64,000 bases of DNA from Liolophura sinensis (Eukaryota; Mollusca; Polyplacophora; Chitonida; Chitonidae): contig NC_088295.1 of the NCBI RefSeq assembly GCF_032854445.1, positions 89,487,836-89,551,835 on the forward strand, in the 5' to 3' direction. Positions 1 to 10,689 of the stretch are shown here, piece by piece. The translations under genes and the position numbers were made by a program. The notes beneath the pieces were generated by a model. The model saw only the letters and a list, made by a program, of their open reading frames with translations. It did not search any database and had not been told where the DNA came from. Positions within the stretch are counted from its first letter, which is position 1. Each line of letters starts with the position of its first letter.

Positions 1-850
1 ATGCACTTGTACTTTCAGGTTCCCTGGAATCAACTGTCAGCTGATTGGAAAAGCCTGGTTGACCACTACCGTTGTACAATGAAACATGTACCTGGCATAA
101 TTCAGTTACGATTGTTATTCGCGTTTATTAACACTGATATTACCCCATACGCAAGCATCAGGTGAATGTGGGCATATTTATCGGGTATGAACACATACTT
201 GGGCATGCACTGAGAGCTTGTGGACATACCGCAGCATTCCCAGCATCACCACAGACAGTCAATGAGACCATGTGCTTCAACAATTAACATACATGTAGCT
301 GATTAATCTCTGTTGCTGTTTCTTTAATAAAATATTTATAACATTATTAGTCTGGATGGGTGTAAGTACAAAATCAGAAATGACCGAGAGAAAATTTTCA
401 CAGCCACTCTGAAAACCTATATTAACCGGATAACTAGATTTTAAATAGTGTTAAGCAAAGAAAAACCTTGAAATTACAGAAAACACAAATAACATAATCA
501 AAGGCAAGTAAATGTTTTTTGTACGTTTATTGAATTAATTTTCAACACATTTCCAGTTAGAAATTTAGAAGTTAGAAGCGTTGCCATTTTATAGACATTT
601 AGACCTTGTAGCAGCTCACTTGAGGTTATCTGCAATATGTACGTATCGGGAACTTATAGTTACTGAGTTATTACAACGTTATTATATTGTTCATATATTT
701 CAGATTATATATGCAACATGACCATATCACACACGTCAGATTATTCTACATCTATATCATTATATATCAAACAAACACAGATATACAAGTACAGGTAAAC
801 CATTTACTACAATACCGTTTGTAATCTCACCAATATACCAACAATAATCT
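1..850. other. Unassigned DNA at the left edge
   Basis: AT-rich sequence without open frames, repeats or exon signals that I can support. Confidence 0.4.
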
Positions 851-994
851 GGGACCAGTGCCCGCTTACAAGAAGCCTTCTTAACGTTACGAGCTCGTGA
901 CTACTATGGCAACCGGCCATATAGGCATTACGTCGCCATGGCCGTTATATGGTTCTTAACGTTAAGTGGGCTTCGTACAAGTGGGCCCTGGACC
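851..994. mobile_element. MITE-like element with terminal inverted repeats
   Basis: Left end GGACCAGTGCCCGCTTACAA (852 onward) and right end complementary to GGTCCAGGGCCCACTTGTAC form an imperfect ~25-bp inverted repeat. The inner part also has TTCTTAACGTTA on both sides. No coding capacity. Confidence 0.55.
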
Positions 995-995
995 T

Positions 996-1103
996 CACGA
1001 AGCCCTCTTACCGTTACGTGCATGTAACTAACATATCAAACAGCACTGTAAACATTACATCGCCATGAGAACTACGTACTGATAACGATAAGAAGGGTTC
1101 GTG
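996..1103. mobile_element. Second inverted-repeat element adjoining the first
   Basis: CACGAAGCCCTCTTACCGTT at the left matches, on the other strand, CACGAACCCTTCTTATCGTT at the right. It is back to back with the preceding MITE and shares its GAAGCC(C)TCTTA core. A related nested or tandem MITE. Confidence 0.45.
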
Positions 1104-1106
1104 CTA

Positions 1107-1135
1107 GTAAATCCTAATCCTAATCCTAACCCTGA
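1107..1135. repeat. Short CCTAAT/CCTAAC tract
   Basis: Four units of CCTAAT/CCTAAC, a telomere-like hexamer tract, lie between the MITE pair and the 30-bp array. Confidence 0.5.
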
Positions 1136-1170
1136 TCAGTGTACACGTGCAAGTTGCCTTACTTACAAGT

Positions 1171-1670
1171 TGTAACGCAACACCCACATTCACTGGACGT
1201 TGTAACGCAACACCCACATTCACTGGACGTTGTAACGCAACACCCACGTTCACTGGACGTTGTAACGCAACACCCATGTTCACTGGACGTTGTAACGCAA
1301 CACCCATGTTTACTGGACGTTGTAACGCAACACCCATGTTTACTGGACGTTGTAACGCAACACACATGTTTACTGGACGTTGTAACGCAACACCCACGTT
1401 CACTGGACGTTTTAACGCAACACCCACCTTTACTGGACGTTGTAACGCAAAACCCACCTTTACTGGACGTTGTAACGCAACACCCACATTCACTGGACGT
1501 TGAAACGCAACACCCACCTTTACTGGACGTTGTAACGCAACACCCACGTTCACTTGACGTTGTAACGCAAAACCCACCTTTACTGGACGTTGTAACGCAA
1601 CACCCACGTTCACTGAACGTTGTAACGCAACACCCACGTTCAATGAACGTTGTAACGCAACACCCACGTT
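1171..1670. repeat. 30-bp minisatellite, about 17 units
   Basis: The unit is TGTAACGCAACACCCACRTT plus CACTGGACGT, period 30. As 30 is divisible by three and stop codons are absent in several frames, both strands show open frames of 118-187 codons. They are low-complexity by-products, not genes. Confidence 0.9.
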
Positions 1671-1812
1671 CAGTGGCTGCCGGCGTATCCACGTGCATGT
1701 AACGTTACGTACGTTTGCGACCTATGTTTTTATACATTAAACATGTTAAAAATGCGCTTGTATTGTTCCACCAGAAAAAAATTTGTTACAATATTCGCAT
1801 TTTAGGTAAAAA

Positions 1813-1890
1813 GTGACATTTATTTATTTATTTGATAGGTGTTTTACGCTGTACTCAAGAATATTTCACTTATGCGACGGTGGAAATAGC
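1813..1890 (+). repeat. Dispersed mollusc-type repeat, 5' fragment
   Basis: Only the start (TTTATTTATTTATTTGATAG, CTGTACTCAAGAATATTTCA) is present. Confidence 0.6.
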
Positions 1891-1976
1891 ATTTTGAACA
1901 CATGACTAAGATATACTCAAGTCTATACGTTATTCACAGCGGTATTGGGAAATAGTACTCAGTTGTGGCCCATCCC

Positions 1977-2108
1977 CAAGATAAGCATAGCGCCATCTGG
2001 ATGTAGTTTAAGTGAAGATAACTCAGTGGGAAATGTCACTGAGTAATGGAATATATCACTTATTTATCTTCCCTTAGATAACATCCAGATGGCGCTATGC
2101 CTACCTTG
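1977..2108. mobile_element. Palindromic MITE-like element
   Basis: GCATAGCGCCATCTGGATGT (1985-2004) is perfectly complementary to 2081-2100. The inner part also pairs (ACTCAGTG...CACTGAGT). The whole could fold into a hairpin of about 130 bases. No ORF. Confidence 0.6.
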
Positions 2109-2633
2109 GTCATAGGCCATATATGAGTATTGTCTCCTACTTGGGCTGCTTTCCCATAGACAGATATCCAGGCCGTTAACACAAGCACCTTAACACGTTT
2201 CCCATAGAAGTGCAATAGTCAAGAATGTTGTCAAGTCCCTTTGTAAATTAGCACATTTCAAACGGTGTGTGTATTGGAAAACCAATCTTTTCAAACACAT
2301 TTTGGGTACAGGTAGTAACTTGTTACCGCTCACCATAAGTTCGCATCATCTCAGCTTCAAAGTAATTTGCATAGGGGACTAAGGGAAGTTAAAAATAAGT
2401 ATTATATCTCTTTAAGCTAATTACATATGTTTACAAAAAGACATCGGTTTTGTAAATATCAAATGATTAACCAAATAGCAATGTAGTTGTCCATTTGCTT
2501 GCAACTGTGTCCTTGGTTGACCATCATCTCTCCGTGAGTCTTCTTCCGAGTATTTTTATCGAAATTTCTATTGTGCAATCCGGTAAATTCCTAGCCCTTC
2601 TTGGCCACGTTTTTAAGGTTCTCAATATGGACG

Positions 2634-2774
2634 TCAGAGGAGTTTGTTTCGACGCTTTCTTCTTTGGGCGGACTGGCAGGCTGGTCGACGGACGGGGGGC
2701 TGCAGAAAGCGGTGCTTCCAAGCAGCTCGCACCTGTCCACTTCTGATCATGTGGGCAACCAGAATCAGGAAACC
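2634..2774 (-). CDS. aGPCR last exon: TM7 end and C-terminal tail
   Basis: The acceptor is ccgaacag. It encodes GFLILVAHMIRSGQVRAAWK and then a short Arg/Lys-rich tail (RRPACQSAQRRKRRNKLL) ending at TGA. This continues the previous exon's PAQ as PAQGFLI, the usual NxxQGxxIF junction. The tail is short for the family. Confidence 0.87.
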   Translation of the reverse strand, partial: GFLILVAHMIRSGQVRAAWKHRFLQPPVRRPACQSAQRRKRRNKLL

Positions 2775-5700
2775 CTGTTCGGTGCAAGCAATGGTTACGG
2801 TAAAAAGTGGACAAATAATTCAGAAGCGTTTTTAAAACTGTTCAATACGGTTTGTAAAAGATTTCAATTTATCGCTGTCTATTTTTATCACATTTGGCGT
2901 CCGAAAGGTCGTATTATTAAGGGCATATTATTAAACCCTCATTCATTGTAATCACCTATACCAGGCCAAACCTGTACGGCATTGCTGACTCACCTGGGCT
3001 GGGTTAATTATCGTGAAAATGTACTGGAAGAGAACTGTGCCAGGTCCGATAGGGGCCAGCCCGAAGATCCAAGTGAACCCCATCACGGGTATCAGTGAGA
3101 CAATGGTACAGATTTGGTGCCTGGAGTCAACAGAAATAACAACATCTCAGTGAGACAATTTGTACAGATTTGGTGTCTGGAGTCATCAGAGATAACAACA
3201 TTCAGTTAGACAATGACACAGATCTGGTGCCTGGAGTTAAGAGAGACAACAACATCTTAGTGAGACAATGATTATACTTGGTCCCAGGAGTCGAGAGACA
3301 CAACAACATCTCAGTAAGACAATGATACAGATTGGTTCCTGAAGTCAAGAGACACAACAACATCTCAGTAAGACAATGATACAGATTTGGTTCCTGGAGT
3401 CAAGAGACACAACAACATCTCAGTGAGACAATGATACGGATTTGGTGACTGCAGTCAAGAGAGATAACAACATATCAGTGACACAATGGCACAGATCTGG
3501 TGCCTGGAATTACCAGGGATAACAACACAACAGTGAGACAATAGTGCAGATCTGGTGCTTGGGGCCAAGAGAGATAACAACATATCAGTGAAGCAATGGT
3601 ACAGAACTGGTGTCTGGAGTCAAGAGAGACAACAACATCTCAGTGAGACAATGCTACAGATCTGATGTCTCGAGTCAACAGAGATAACAACATATCAGTG
3701 AGACCATGGTGCAGATCTGGTGCCTGGAGTCAAGAGACACAACAACATATCAGTGAGACAATGGTGCAGATCTGGTGCCTGGAGTCAACAGAGATAACAA
3801 CAACTTAGTGAGACAATGGTGCAGATCTTGTGCCTGGAGTCAAGAGAGATAGCAACATATCAGTGAGACAATGGTGCAGATCTGGTGCCTGGAGTCAACA
3901 GAGATAACATGTCAGCGAGACCATGTTACATATATGGGCCCAGTTTCATAAAGCGGGGTACAGCCCTTCCTTTATCGTACATTTGTCGCACGACATCTCT
4001 GAGAAACTGGGAGTTATGAAGTTTGGAGAAATAACAACGTATCAAGACAGTGTTAAAGAGATAGGTGCTCCAAATTTAAAGAGAAAACATTATATCTGTT
4101 CGGCAATGATACAGATTTGGGAAATCTGGAAATCTTGATATCTTTGATTGTGTTAAGGTGACGTTTAACACATGTATTAATGAAATACGCTAACGACATG
4201 TCAAACACTGGGCTTTAGTGTTGCTATAGTCTTGTTGATGTAATTCTTGTTCCGGTGTACCTGAGAATCTGACAGCACGGTACGGCACGGTTCCGATCAT
4301 GACGCCAACTGGCCCTCAGAACCATCACGAAGATCGTGAAATTCACCTACAACGACAGAGTAGTTACGTTAGGATCTCATACGGAAAATGCAAGCGATAT
4401 CAGAATAAGGAATAAAAGTACAATAAAACATAGTGTTATATATAGCAATAAATCTGTATTACACAGTAGGCCTTAGACAACAGCTATAAGCTGTTATCAC
4501 ATGCCAAGTCTCGTGCTTGTGTTCCCGGCTTAACTTACCTGACCTATCTTCATGCTGGGAAATTAGTTTGATCTTCTTAAGCTAATTACACCACCCAGTT
4601 AGACCTATATTAATTACCAGAAATATTTGATTAATCGGATTACTGCTGCTGGCATATTGTTTCTCGTATAATGCGATATTACAAGAATATATAGGCCCTG
4701 CACAGATAGACAAAAGTAGAAGTTCATACTTTTAGGCGTGCAGGAAAAGTTTAAATAGTGTACTAAATCTCAACTCTAGAACCCGTATTGTGCTGATGTT
4801 ATGTTGCTTTCGTTTCATGTTTGCTTACGGGGTAAATCCAGATTCATTCTTATCTCTGCCGTGGATGATCTTCACAGCAGCAGGTTGACGACAGTAACAC
4901 TATACACATAACCAATACTCATAACTCCTTCATCCACATGTAAACTGAAGCATGTTACTGCAACTATATACAGACAGAGGCTCTAGAATAGGGTATGTAC
5001 CAGGCGGGTAAATATATGTACACTATTCTACAATATTAGTCTTATGTCAGTGAACTGTTTATGCACTGGGCGCAATCTGCAAATCATCAGTAAACTAATG
5101 TGAGCAATAAAAGCAATTAGCAGCCATCCTGATAATCCCAGATTAATGCGTCGTGATCGATGAGATGAGCTGACAGATAGGTCTCTTGATGACTCATATA
5201 TTAAAACAGCCAAGCAAGTGATGATACGCATTGCAGTTCATTGCTGATGAGTTTTCCTTTTTATGTGTGTGTAACCCTGACTCTTGGAACCCTAGGCGAG
5301 TTTTTCACATATTTAAAGCGTTTACGCATTGTTGATTTCCTGTTCCGATATTGGGGAGTACCGAATGTAAATAGTAAGCTGGCGATTAGAAACTCTGAAT
5401 AAAAATGAAACAAGGATAAAATGTTGACGACTTTTACGGATCTTCAAAGATCTATCAGCATATTTCTGATTGCGTGTTATTAGAGGGCCACCTCTGTAGT
5501 ATTTATGGTAGTTGTATTATAAGAGCAAGAACGTAGAAGTCGAACCAGGAGCAGCGACCAGTTTCACAAAGCGGCATACTTTTTTGTTTATTGTTCATTT
5601 GTCGTACGATATTTTGTAGGTTACTGTTACAGTACCACTGTGTTATAGGTGCAATTATCGTACATGTGCGACATCTTTGTGAAACTGGGCCCAGGTGTGC

Positions 5701-8700
5701 ATGTACAACGGCTTATCGTCTCTCGGGTAGATCGAAGTGATGTTTGAGCTATATAAAACATCTCGAGGAAACATACCAAAATGGAAATGTTTTTCAAAGC
5801 TTACAGGATCGTATTTTGCTGTCCACCTGTACTGTCTTTGACAAGCGCCCTATCGAATCAGAGAATACAGACTATGATGCTCGCGACAACTGAACTTACC
5901 GCCATGATGAAGAGGACGGGTGCCACAAAGGCCCAGTGAGACCCATTAATGTGGGACAGCCAGCATCTGAGGTGAAAAAATTATACAATCAGACGTACAG
6001 TACCATAACAGTATCGGGTAAACGGGAGATACAAACACACAAAGTACAGTATATACGTGAAGAGACGGAGATACAATCAGACATAGTACCGTACAATATG
6101 TGTGGGGAGGGAGAGATAAAAACACACGTAGAACAGTATATGTGTGGAGAGAGAGGGTACAATCCGACATAGTATAGTGTATGTGTGGAGAGAGGGGGTA
6201 CACTCAGAGATAATACCATACAATATGTGTGCAGAGAGGGGGATAAAAACACACACAGTACAGTATTTGTTTGGAGAGAGGGGATACATTTAGACACAGT
6301 ACAGTATATGTGTGGAGAGAGAGGGAATACAATCAGACATAGTACACTATATGTGTGGAGAGAGGGGATAAAAACACACGTAGAACAGTATATGTGTGGA
6401 GAGAGAGGGTACAATCCGACATAGTATAGTGTATGTGTGGAGAGAGGGGGAACACTCAGAGATAATACCATACAATATGTGTGCAGAGAGGGGGATAAAA
6501 ACACACACAGTACAGTATTTGTTTGGAGAGAGGGGGGATACAATCAGACATAGTACACTATATGTGTGGAGAGAGGGGATAAAAACAAACATAGTGCAGT
6601 ATATGTGTGGAGAGAGGGTGATACAATCAGATATAGTACAGTATATGTAGGGAGAGAGATGGATACAATCAGACACAGTACAGTATATGTGGGGAGAGAG
6701 GGAATAAAAACAGACATAGTACAGTGTATGTGTGGAGAGAGAGGGTAAAACAGACGCAGTACAGTATATGTGTGGAGAGAGGTCCACACTGCCAATGATG
6801 CTGACACTTAAATCGTTCACACTGCCAATGATGCTGACACCTAAACCGTCTACACTGTTAACGATGCTGACACTTAAATCGTCCACTCTGTTTGGAACCC
6901 AGGACATTGTCAAGACATCTTAGTAACTGCTCTCCCTGTACTTACTCTGACAGTGAGGTTATCACATGCACGTTATCTGCCTGTTGCAGTCTGGGTACTC
7001 ACATGTGTTCCATACCGTAACCCTTGGGGTTGACAAGGGCGCATATGAGCACGATGAGGAGAGGCAGAAGCCAGCCGGTCAATACGTACATATAGCGCCT
7101 TTGCCAGTTCGGGCTTCGGTTCCCTAATCTCATCTGACGAGGAGACCAAACAATCACTGTTAGTGTCACTTATACCATATACATGCATAAAAGCAAAAGA
7201 GGAAAGAAAATAAATGAACTGAATTTACTGATGCCACTTTGTTTGACACACTTTGATCCAGAGCGCTGGCTCAGACGTACAAAGCGCTCGATCTCTGCCT
7301 CTGTCAGACCATTGCCTATTAGGTCGACTGTTCGATTTCAGCTTTCGCTACACTGCCGGTGACTTTAAATCAGGAGTTTTGTATGATAAAATGTGCCTGG
7401 CTAAAGTTGTGGTTTCTTTGATTAGAGTTTTACGCCATACTTTCACTTAAACGACGGCAGCCAGTACTATCGTGGGAGAAAACTGGACGTCAATGCCCAT
7501 CTACAGGCTGCTGGCAGACCTTTCTACGTACAAACGGAGATGAAGCCAACATGAGCTGGACTAGAAAACCACAGTGGTCACAGTGGTGAGAGCTTTCTGG
7601 GTCATCGTGCTGCGTACTGCAACTAAGACAAGTGAAATAAATATTTATAACTCAATGAGAAGCCTGTACCTGGACATGTTACCAGACAGTGCTTACAAGA
7701 ACCTCGGACTGCTCTGAGGTTAATCACGTCTTGTTTAACGATCTGGGTACAATACACTTATATTATTATTTTGAAATGCAGCGCCTCAACAGCTTACCTT
7801 CAGAAATAAATGAACACCATACACTAACATCCAGAAATGGAAGCACAGGAAGAAGTAATGCAGAACCCCGGCTGCCATCCTGCACATCGTCTGCAAAACA
7901 GTACCATGTGAATTTAGAGACAGCCATTTTGCCATGAAAGTCTTACATGTACATGTATGTTTATACATATATCCGGGCCATGAAAGCAAACACATTTAAC
8001 AACAACGATATGGCCATTGTCCAATCAGTCCACTAAAAGGAAGAAGTATGGATGGACAAACTGATTTAACTCTGACAAAAGGCAATTAAGTTCGTTTAAA
8101 ATTAAATATTTGGAATTATTTTTGAAAATCTTGGTTTATATTTTAGAAACTTTCTTTAGCAGTTTTGGTCACAGATATTCTCCGAACTTTGTATTATATA
8201 CATGCACGTACATTATCCGGGTAGGAGTTCTCTATTCCCAGGTAACAGGTCTGCGAGCAGAGAAGCGACACGGCGATGTTCGCCACAATAAACATGCTGT
8301 CACTGCGCAACCTACAAGCAATAAATCAATGAGGACCGTGCACTAGAAAAACCTGTAACTTGGATAGTGCACTCAAACCTTTAAACAGGACTAAGCAATA
8401 TGTACTTTTAGTCAGGATCACACACATGTATAATGAATTTATGTGAAAGATCATGACTTTTCACTTTTAAAACGTTTTATACTGGCTTTGGACCCAACTG
8501 GTAAATCTTTACTGTTTCAGTTTAGAAAAGAAAAACACTGATAATATAATAATAATTAATTATACAGGAAAATGCTAGCAAACATAATGAGAAATGCCGT
8601 TGAATTTCAGGAAAAGCTGCAGTGATGTTCTTTATAACACAGAGTCCTTTTGTCTTGTCACAGCCCGTAAGAGTTGTTTCAGTGTAGAGATGTAACAGTA

Positions 8701-9534
8701 AAACTGGTTGACTCACGGTAAGAAACAGACGAGGAATATGGTGAGCATGACGCCCATGACGGACAGGCCACAGCCCACCATGGTGATCCTCATTAGGGCG
8801 TCTTCAACGCTGGCGTCCAGCTGTAAACAGAAACGCACAAAAGACAATGTATATCTAACGAGTGAAGAATGGCAACGTATTGAGAAGATAAGATGCAACT
8901 AGGAGTCACCCGGGTATTACGCACTGTGGATGACGACTGGGTCTTACACTGATGCTGGTAAATCGTTTAGACAATGTAATAGACAACTGGATCTTGCATT
9001 GATAGGTCTAAATTGTTTGTATAATTTAACTGAAAACTGGGTGTTATCCTGACATTATCATCAAATAATGGATGGTGGATGGTAATCTGACAACTGGGTC
9101 TGGTCTGATCAAGACATTGTCGCATTATATGGATGATATAACAGAAAATCGGGCCTACTCCTAAAGTTAGGATTCATTATACAGCAGAAAACTGGGTCTT
9201 ATACTGGCATTATCATCAGATCGTATGGATGGTAATCTGACAAGTGGTCTGGCCTGATCAAGATCATGTCACACTATAGGGATGATCTAACAGAAAATCG
9301 AGTCTCTTTCTAATGTAGGACTCATCATACAACAGAAAAATGGGTCTTATTCTAATATTATCAACTTGAGAACAATAACAGAACAAACAACAGATTACTA
9401 GGGCATACTGTCAAGCTCTGCTAGCGTGGATGGGAGAACAAATGATTGTAACCTACCGTGACATTTCCCATGTGCATGAGAAACCCATAGTACGGCATGG
9501 TGAATTGTGTACGCTTGTCACCGGAACTGGTTAG
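2634..9534 (-). CDS. Adhesion-type (family B2) GPCR, 7TM domain and C-terminus, nine exons
   Basis: Nine exons (9457-9534, 8717-8820, 8212-8311, 7798-7890, 7003-7133, 5900-5966, 4261-4346, 2994-3120, 2634-2774) join in consistent phase into 308 codons plus TGA. They give, in order, a GPS-like segment, TM1, TM2, TM3, TM4, TM5, the third intracellular loop, TM6-TM7 and a short basic tail. Family hallmarks seen: a Cys at the top of TM3 (TMCRMAAGVLHYFF), CWLS in extracellular loop 2, WAFVAPVLFI in TM5, VSLIPVMGFTWIFGL in TM6 and YIFTIINPAQGFLI in TM7. Such receptors sit in the plasma membrane and signal through G proteins after extracellular tethered-agonist exposure. Odd points: the GPS-like segment lacks the usual Cys residues and the HLT/HLS triad, and no ectodomain exons were found before MCT-A begins at 13.5 kb on the same strand. 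The gene is therefore partial here or has a reduced N-terminus. The subgroup (ADGRL, ADGRG, methuselah-like) is undetermined. Confidence 0.85.
2994..3120 (-). CDS. aGPCR exon: TM6 and TM7
   Basis: The acceptor is gactccag and the donor CAG|gtgagt. It encodes HQICTIVSLIPVMGFTWIFG and a TM7 part ending LFQYIFTIINPAQ. TWIFGL and YIFTIxNxxQ are diagnostic of adhesion GPCRs. The 5' 27 or so coding bases are the first unit of the minisatellite at 3094-3925. Confidence 0.92.
3094..3925. repeat. ~55-bp minisatellite containing copies of the TM6-exon acceptor
   Basis: The plus-strand unit is GTGAGACAATGGTACAGATC, TGGTGCCTGGAGTCAAGAGA, then GATAACAACATATCA, about 15 units. The first unit overlaps the 5' 27 coding bases of the receptor TM6 exon and its ctccag acceptor. 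Most later units keep a CTCCAG|GCACCA-type acceptor on the minus strand. Confidence 0.9.
3936..4011. mobile_element. MITE (GGGCCCAGTTTCA family), degenerate copy
   Basis: GGGCCCAGTTTCATAAAGCG at the left and GAAACTGGG at the right, with ATTTGTCGCACGACATCTCT inside, match the copies at 5555 and 10181. It ends the 55-bp array. Confidence 0.5.
4261..4346 (-). CDS. aGPCR exon: end of TM5 and third intracellular loop
   Basis: The acceptor is gttgtag and the donor CAG|gtacac. It encodes VNFTIFVMVLRASWRHDR, then a basic loop ending CCQIL. The first residues complete TM5 (xNxxxFxxVLR in relatives). Phase 2 at the end completes an Arg codon with the next exon. Confidence 0.85.
5555..5692. mobile_element. 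MITE with ~20-bp inverted termini
   Basis: CAGTTTCACAAAGCGGC at the left pairs with the right end ATCTTTGTGAAACTGGGCCC. The inner GTCGTACGATATTTTGTA is shared with the copy at 10181-10312. Non-coding. Confidence 0.65.
5900..5966 (-). CDS. aGPCR exon: loop 2 Cys-Trp and TM5
   Basis: The acceptor is tcacctcag and the donor GCG|gtaagt. The 22 codons spell CWLSHINGSHWAFVAPVLFI plus MA, a clear match to the CWLS...WAFxxPVxxI hallmark of TM5. A minisatellite begins about 10 bases upstream of the acceptor (see 5975-6780). Confidence 0.9.
5975..6780. repeat. Minisatellite with higher-order structure next to the TM5 exon
   Basis: The basic unit is about 40 bp (GTATATGTGTGGAGAGAGAG, then ATAAAAACACACACAGTACA or ATACAATCAGACATAGTA variants). 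A block of about 150 bp at 6118-6275 recurs almost unchanged at 6369-6525, a higher-order duplication. It begins about 10 bases upstream of the TM5 exon acceptor. Confidence 0.85.
6781..6893. repeat. ~35-bp tandem repeat, about 3 units
   Basis: The unit is TCCACACTGCCAATGATGCT plus GACACTTAAATCGT, following directly on the 40-bp array. Confidence 0.8.
7003..7133 (-). CDS. aGPCR exon: TM4 and start of extracellular loop 2
   Basis: The acceptor is cctcgtcag and the donor AT|gtgagt. It encodes an intracellular loop (MRLGNRSPNWQRRYMY), the TM4 segment VLTGWLLPLLIVLICALV and NPKGYGMEH, matching the IGWGxPxxxV...GYG layout of adhesion GPCRs. Confidence 0.87.
7409..7625 (+). repeat. Dispersed mollusc-type repeat copy
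   Basis: It carries TTTTACGCCATAC...ACGACGGCAGCCAG, GGCTGCTGGCAGACCTT and TGGGTCATCGTGCTGCG, in the order of the 29107 copy. It lies in the receptor intron between the TM3 and TM4 exons. Confidence 0.6.
7798..7890 (-). CDS. aGPCR exon: TM3
   Basis: The acceptor is gttttgcag and the donor AAG|gtaagc; 31 codons in phase 0. It encodes TMCRMAAGVLHYFFLCF and FWMLVYGVHLFLK, the family B2 TM3 pattern (C..xxLLHYFFLxxFxWMxxEGxxLY). The Glu usual in the WMxxEG motif is Tyr here. The Cys is expected to pair with the one in loop 2. Confidence 0.87.
8212..8311 (-). CDS. aGPCR exon: TM2 and first extracellular loop
   Basis: The acceptor is cttgtag and the donor AAT|gtacgt. The peptide starts LRSDSMFIVANIAVSLL, equivalent to the LRSDRxTIHxNLxxxL signature of TM2, and ends GIENSYPDN just before the TM3 exon. 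Confidence 0.85.
8717..8820 (-). CDS. aGPCR exon: TM1
   Basis: The acceptor is gtttacag and the donor CC|gtgagt; phase runs 0 to 2. The peptide runs from LDASVEDALMRITMVGC through a hydrophobic stretch ending TIFLVCFL, which matches adhesion-GPCR TM1 with its typical GC-x-LS core. Confidence 0.85.
8925..9365. repeat. Degenerate ~60 and ~125-bp tandem repeat in a receptor intron
   Basis: AAAACTGGGTCTTATCCTGA, GATGGTAATCTGACAA and GATCAAGACATTGTCGCA-type segments recur in order (about 9070-9200 and 9195-9330). It fills most of the intron between the GPS-like exon and the TM1 exon. Confidence 0.65.
9457..9534 (-). CDS. aGPCR exon: GPS-like / tethered-agonist segment
   Basis: The acceptor is ctttcag and the donor ACG|gtaggt; the exon has 26 codons in phase 0. 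The peptide contains QFTMPYYGFLM, which aligns with the HLTxFAVLM end of a GPCR proteolysis site, but the His is Gln and the upstream C-x-C is missing. It joins in frame to the TM1 exon. This is the most upstream exon I can support. Confidence 0.7.
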
Positions 9535-10180
9535 CTGAAAGCAAACACGCTAATGTTTTAGTGTGGTTTATAATAGGTAGGTACATGTAGGTTTTTTTCC
9601 TGAAAAGGGATGTCAAAGGAGAGAAGTGCACGATTGTGTGCTTAGAATAATGCATTTCTTTTTCGATCCCTAATGTGCTGAGATTGTTCCAGTTAAGCAT
9701 ACACAGAAGTCCAACTTACCTGTGACAGAGATGCTCTCGTAGTGATACCGTTACGACCTGAAGTGTGCTCTCATAGCCTGGGTTGTTTTGTAACGGTGAT
9801 GCCCAAAGGGTCATGATCATTCCGCTAAATAGGGTGAGTAGGTGACACACGATTGGTTCATAAGCACGCATTGATTTGGGGATTAAGTTGGCTTTCTCAT
9901 CTGCCCAAATCCTGGCTTGTCACATCACTGGAACTTGAACGTGTCTCTCGTCATTCCAATCACAATAACTACACAATCAATCCCCAATGAGACCATGTCA
10001 CGTATATATCATGTGCGTATTCAGTCGTCAGGATATTGACATCAGTACACCTGATGTTTGCAGGAATGCCCATTCTATCCAGATACAGCCCATAAAAACA
10101 CGATGTTAAATATTTCTTCATGGCTATAATATTGAATCATATGACTTAGCTGATATTTAAAAGTTGGCTGTTTATACATC

Positions 10181-10312
10181 TTTCACAAAGCGGCGAACGG
10201 CATTTAAAGTATTGTACATTTGTCGTACGATATTTTGTACGTCACTAGTACCGTACTAGTGTGTTATATGCGCTATATCGCACAAGTACGACATCTTTGT
10301 GAAAGTTGCCCC
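10181..10312. mobile_element. MITE, same family as 5555-5692
   Basis: TTTCACAAAGCGGC starts it and ATCTTTGTGAAA ends it, with TTGTCGTACGATATTTTGTA inside. A further partial copy (CAGTCTCACAAAGATG) follows at about 10319-10385. Confidence 0.6.
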
Positions 10313-10689
10313 AGTGCCCAGTCTCACAAAGATGTGGTACAGGTGCAATAATCCCACATATAGGACAATGTTAAGAATTGCCCCTTTCTGATACCAATCT
10401 GTTATCCAACATCTTTTCCTCCAGCAAATATAAGATCATTCTTCGCCTACTACATTGTCTTCCATACATGAAGTTATTTTGATTAGATGGAATTTTTTAA
10501 CATGTGGCACATGTGGCATATTTTCTTTTGGAATGTTATCGAATATAACTTATGATGTTTCGAGGATACAAAATATTGAAAACACATCTGTGTTCTTTGA
10601 ATGAGAGAGCATTTAGGGATCAAATGTTTAACACGAGCTGTAAAATATAGTTGCTTTATTTGCAATATTTTAGTATTGGGATACTTCGC

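Noticed and set aside
1171..1670. CRISPR-like array (30-bp repeats)
   Set aside because: The repeats are contiguous with no unique spacers, and the genome is eukaryotic.
1104..1702. Overlapping open frames of 118-187 codons on both strands
   Set aside because: They all follow the 30-bp repeat unit; peptides such as VGVALQRPVN repeats are by-products of a period divisible by three.
5946..6913. Open frames of 70-188 codons (SLHTYTVLC-type repeats)
   Set aside because: They are translations of the 40-bp minisatellite in a receptor intron.
9719..9770. Possible small receptor exon before a CACAG|gtaagt donor
   Set aside because: The downstream phase fits, but no credible acceptor or conserved residue is present and an in-frame stop lies just upstream.
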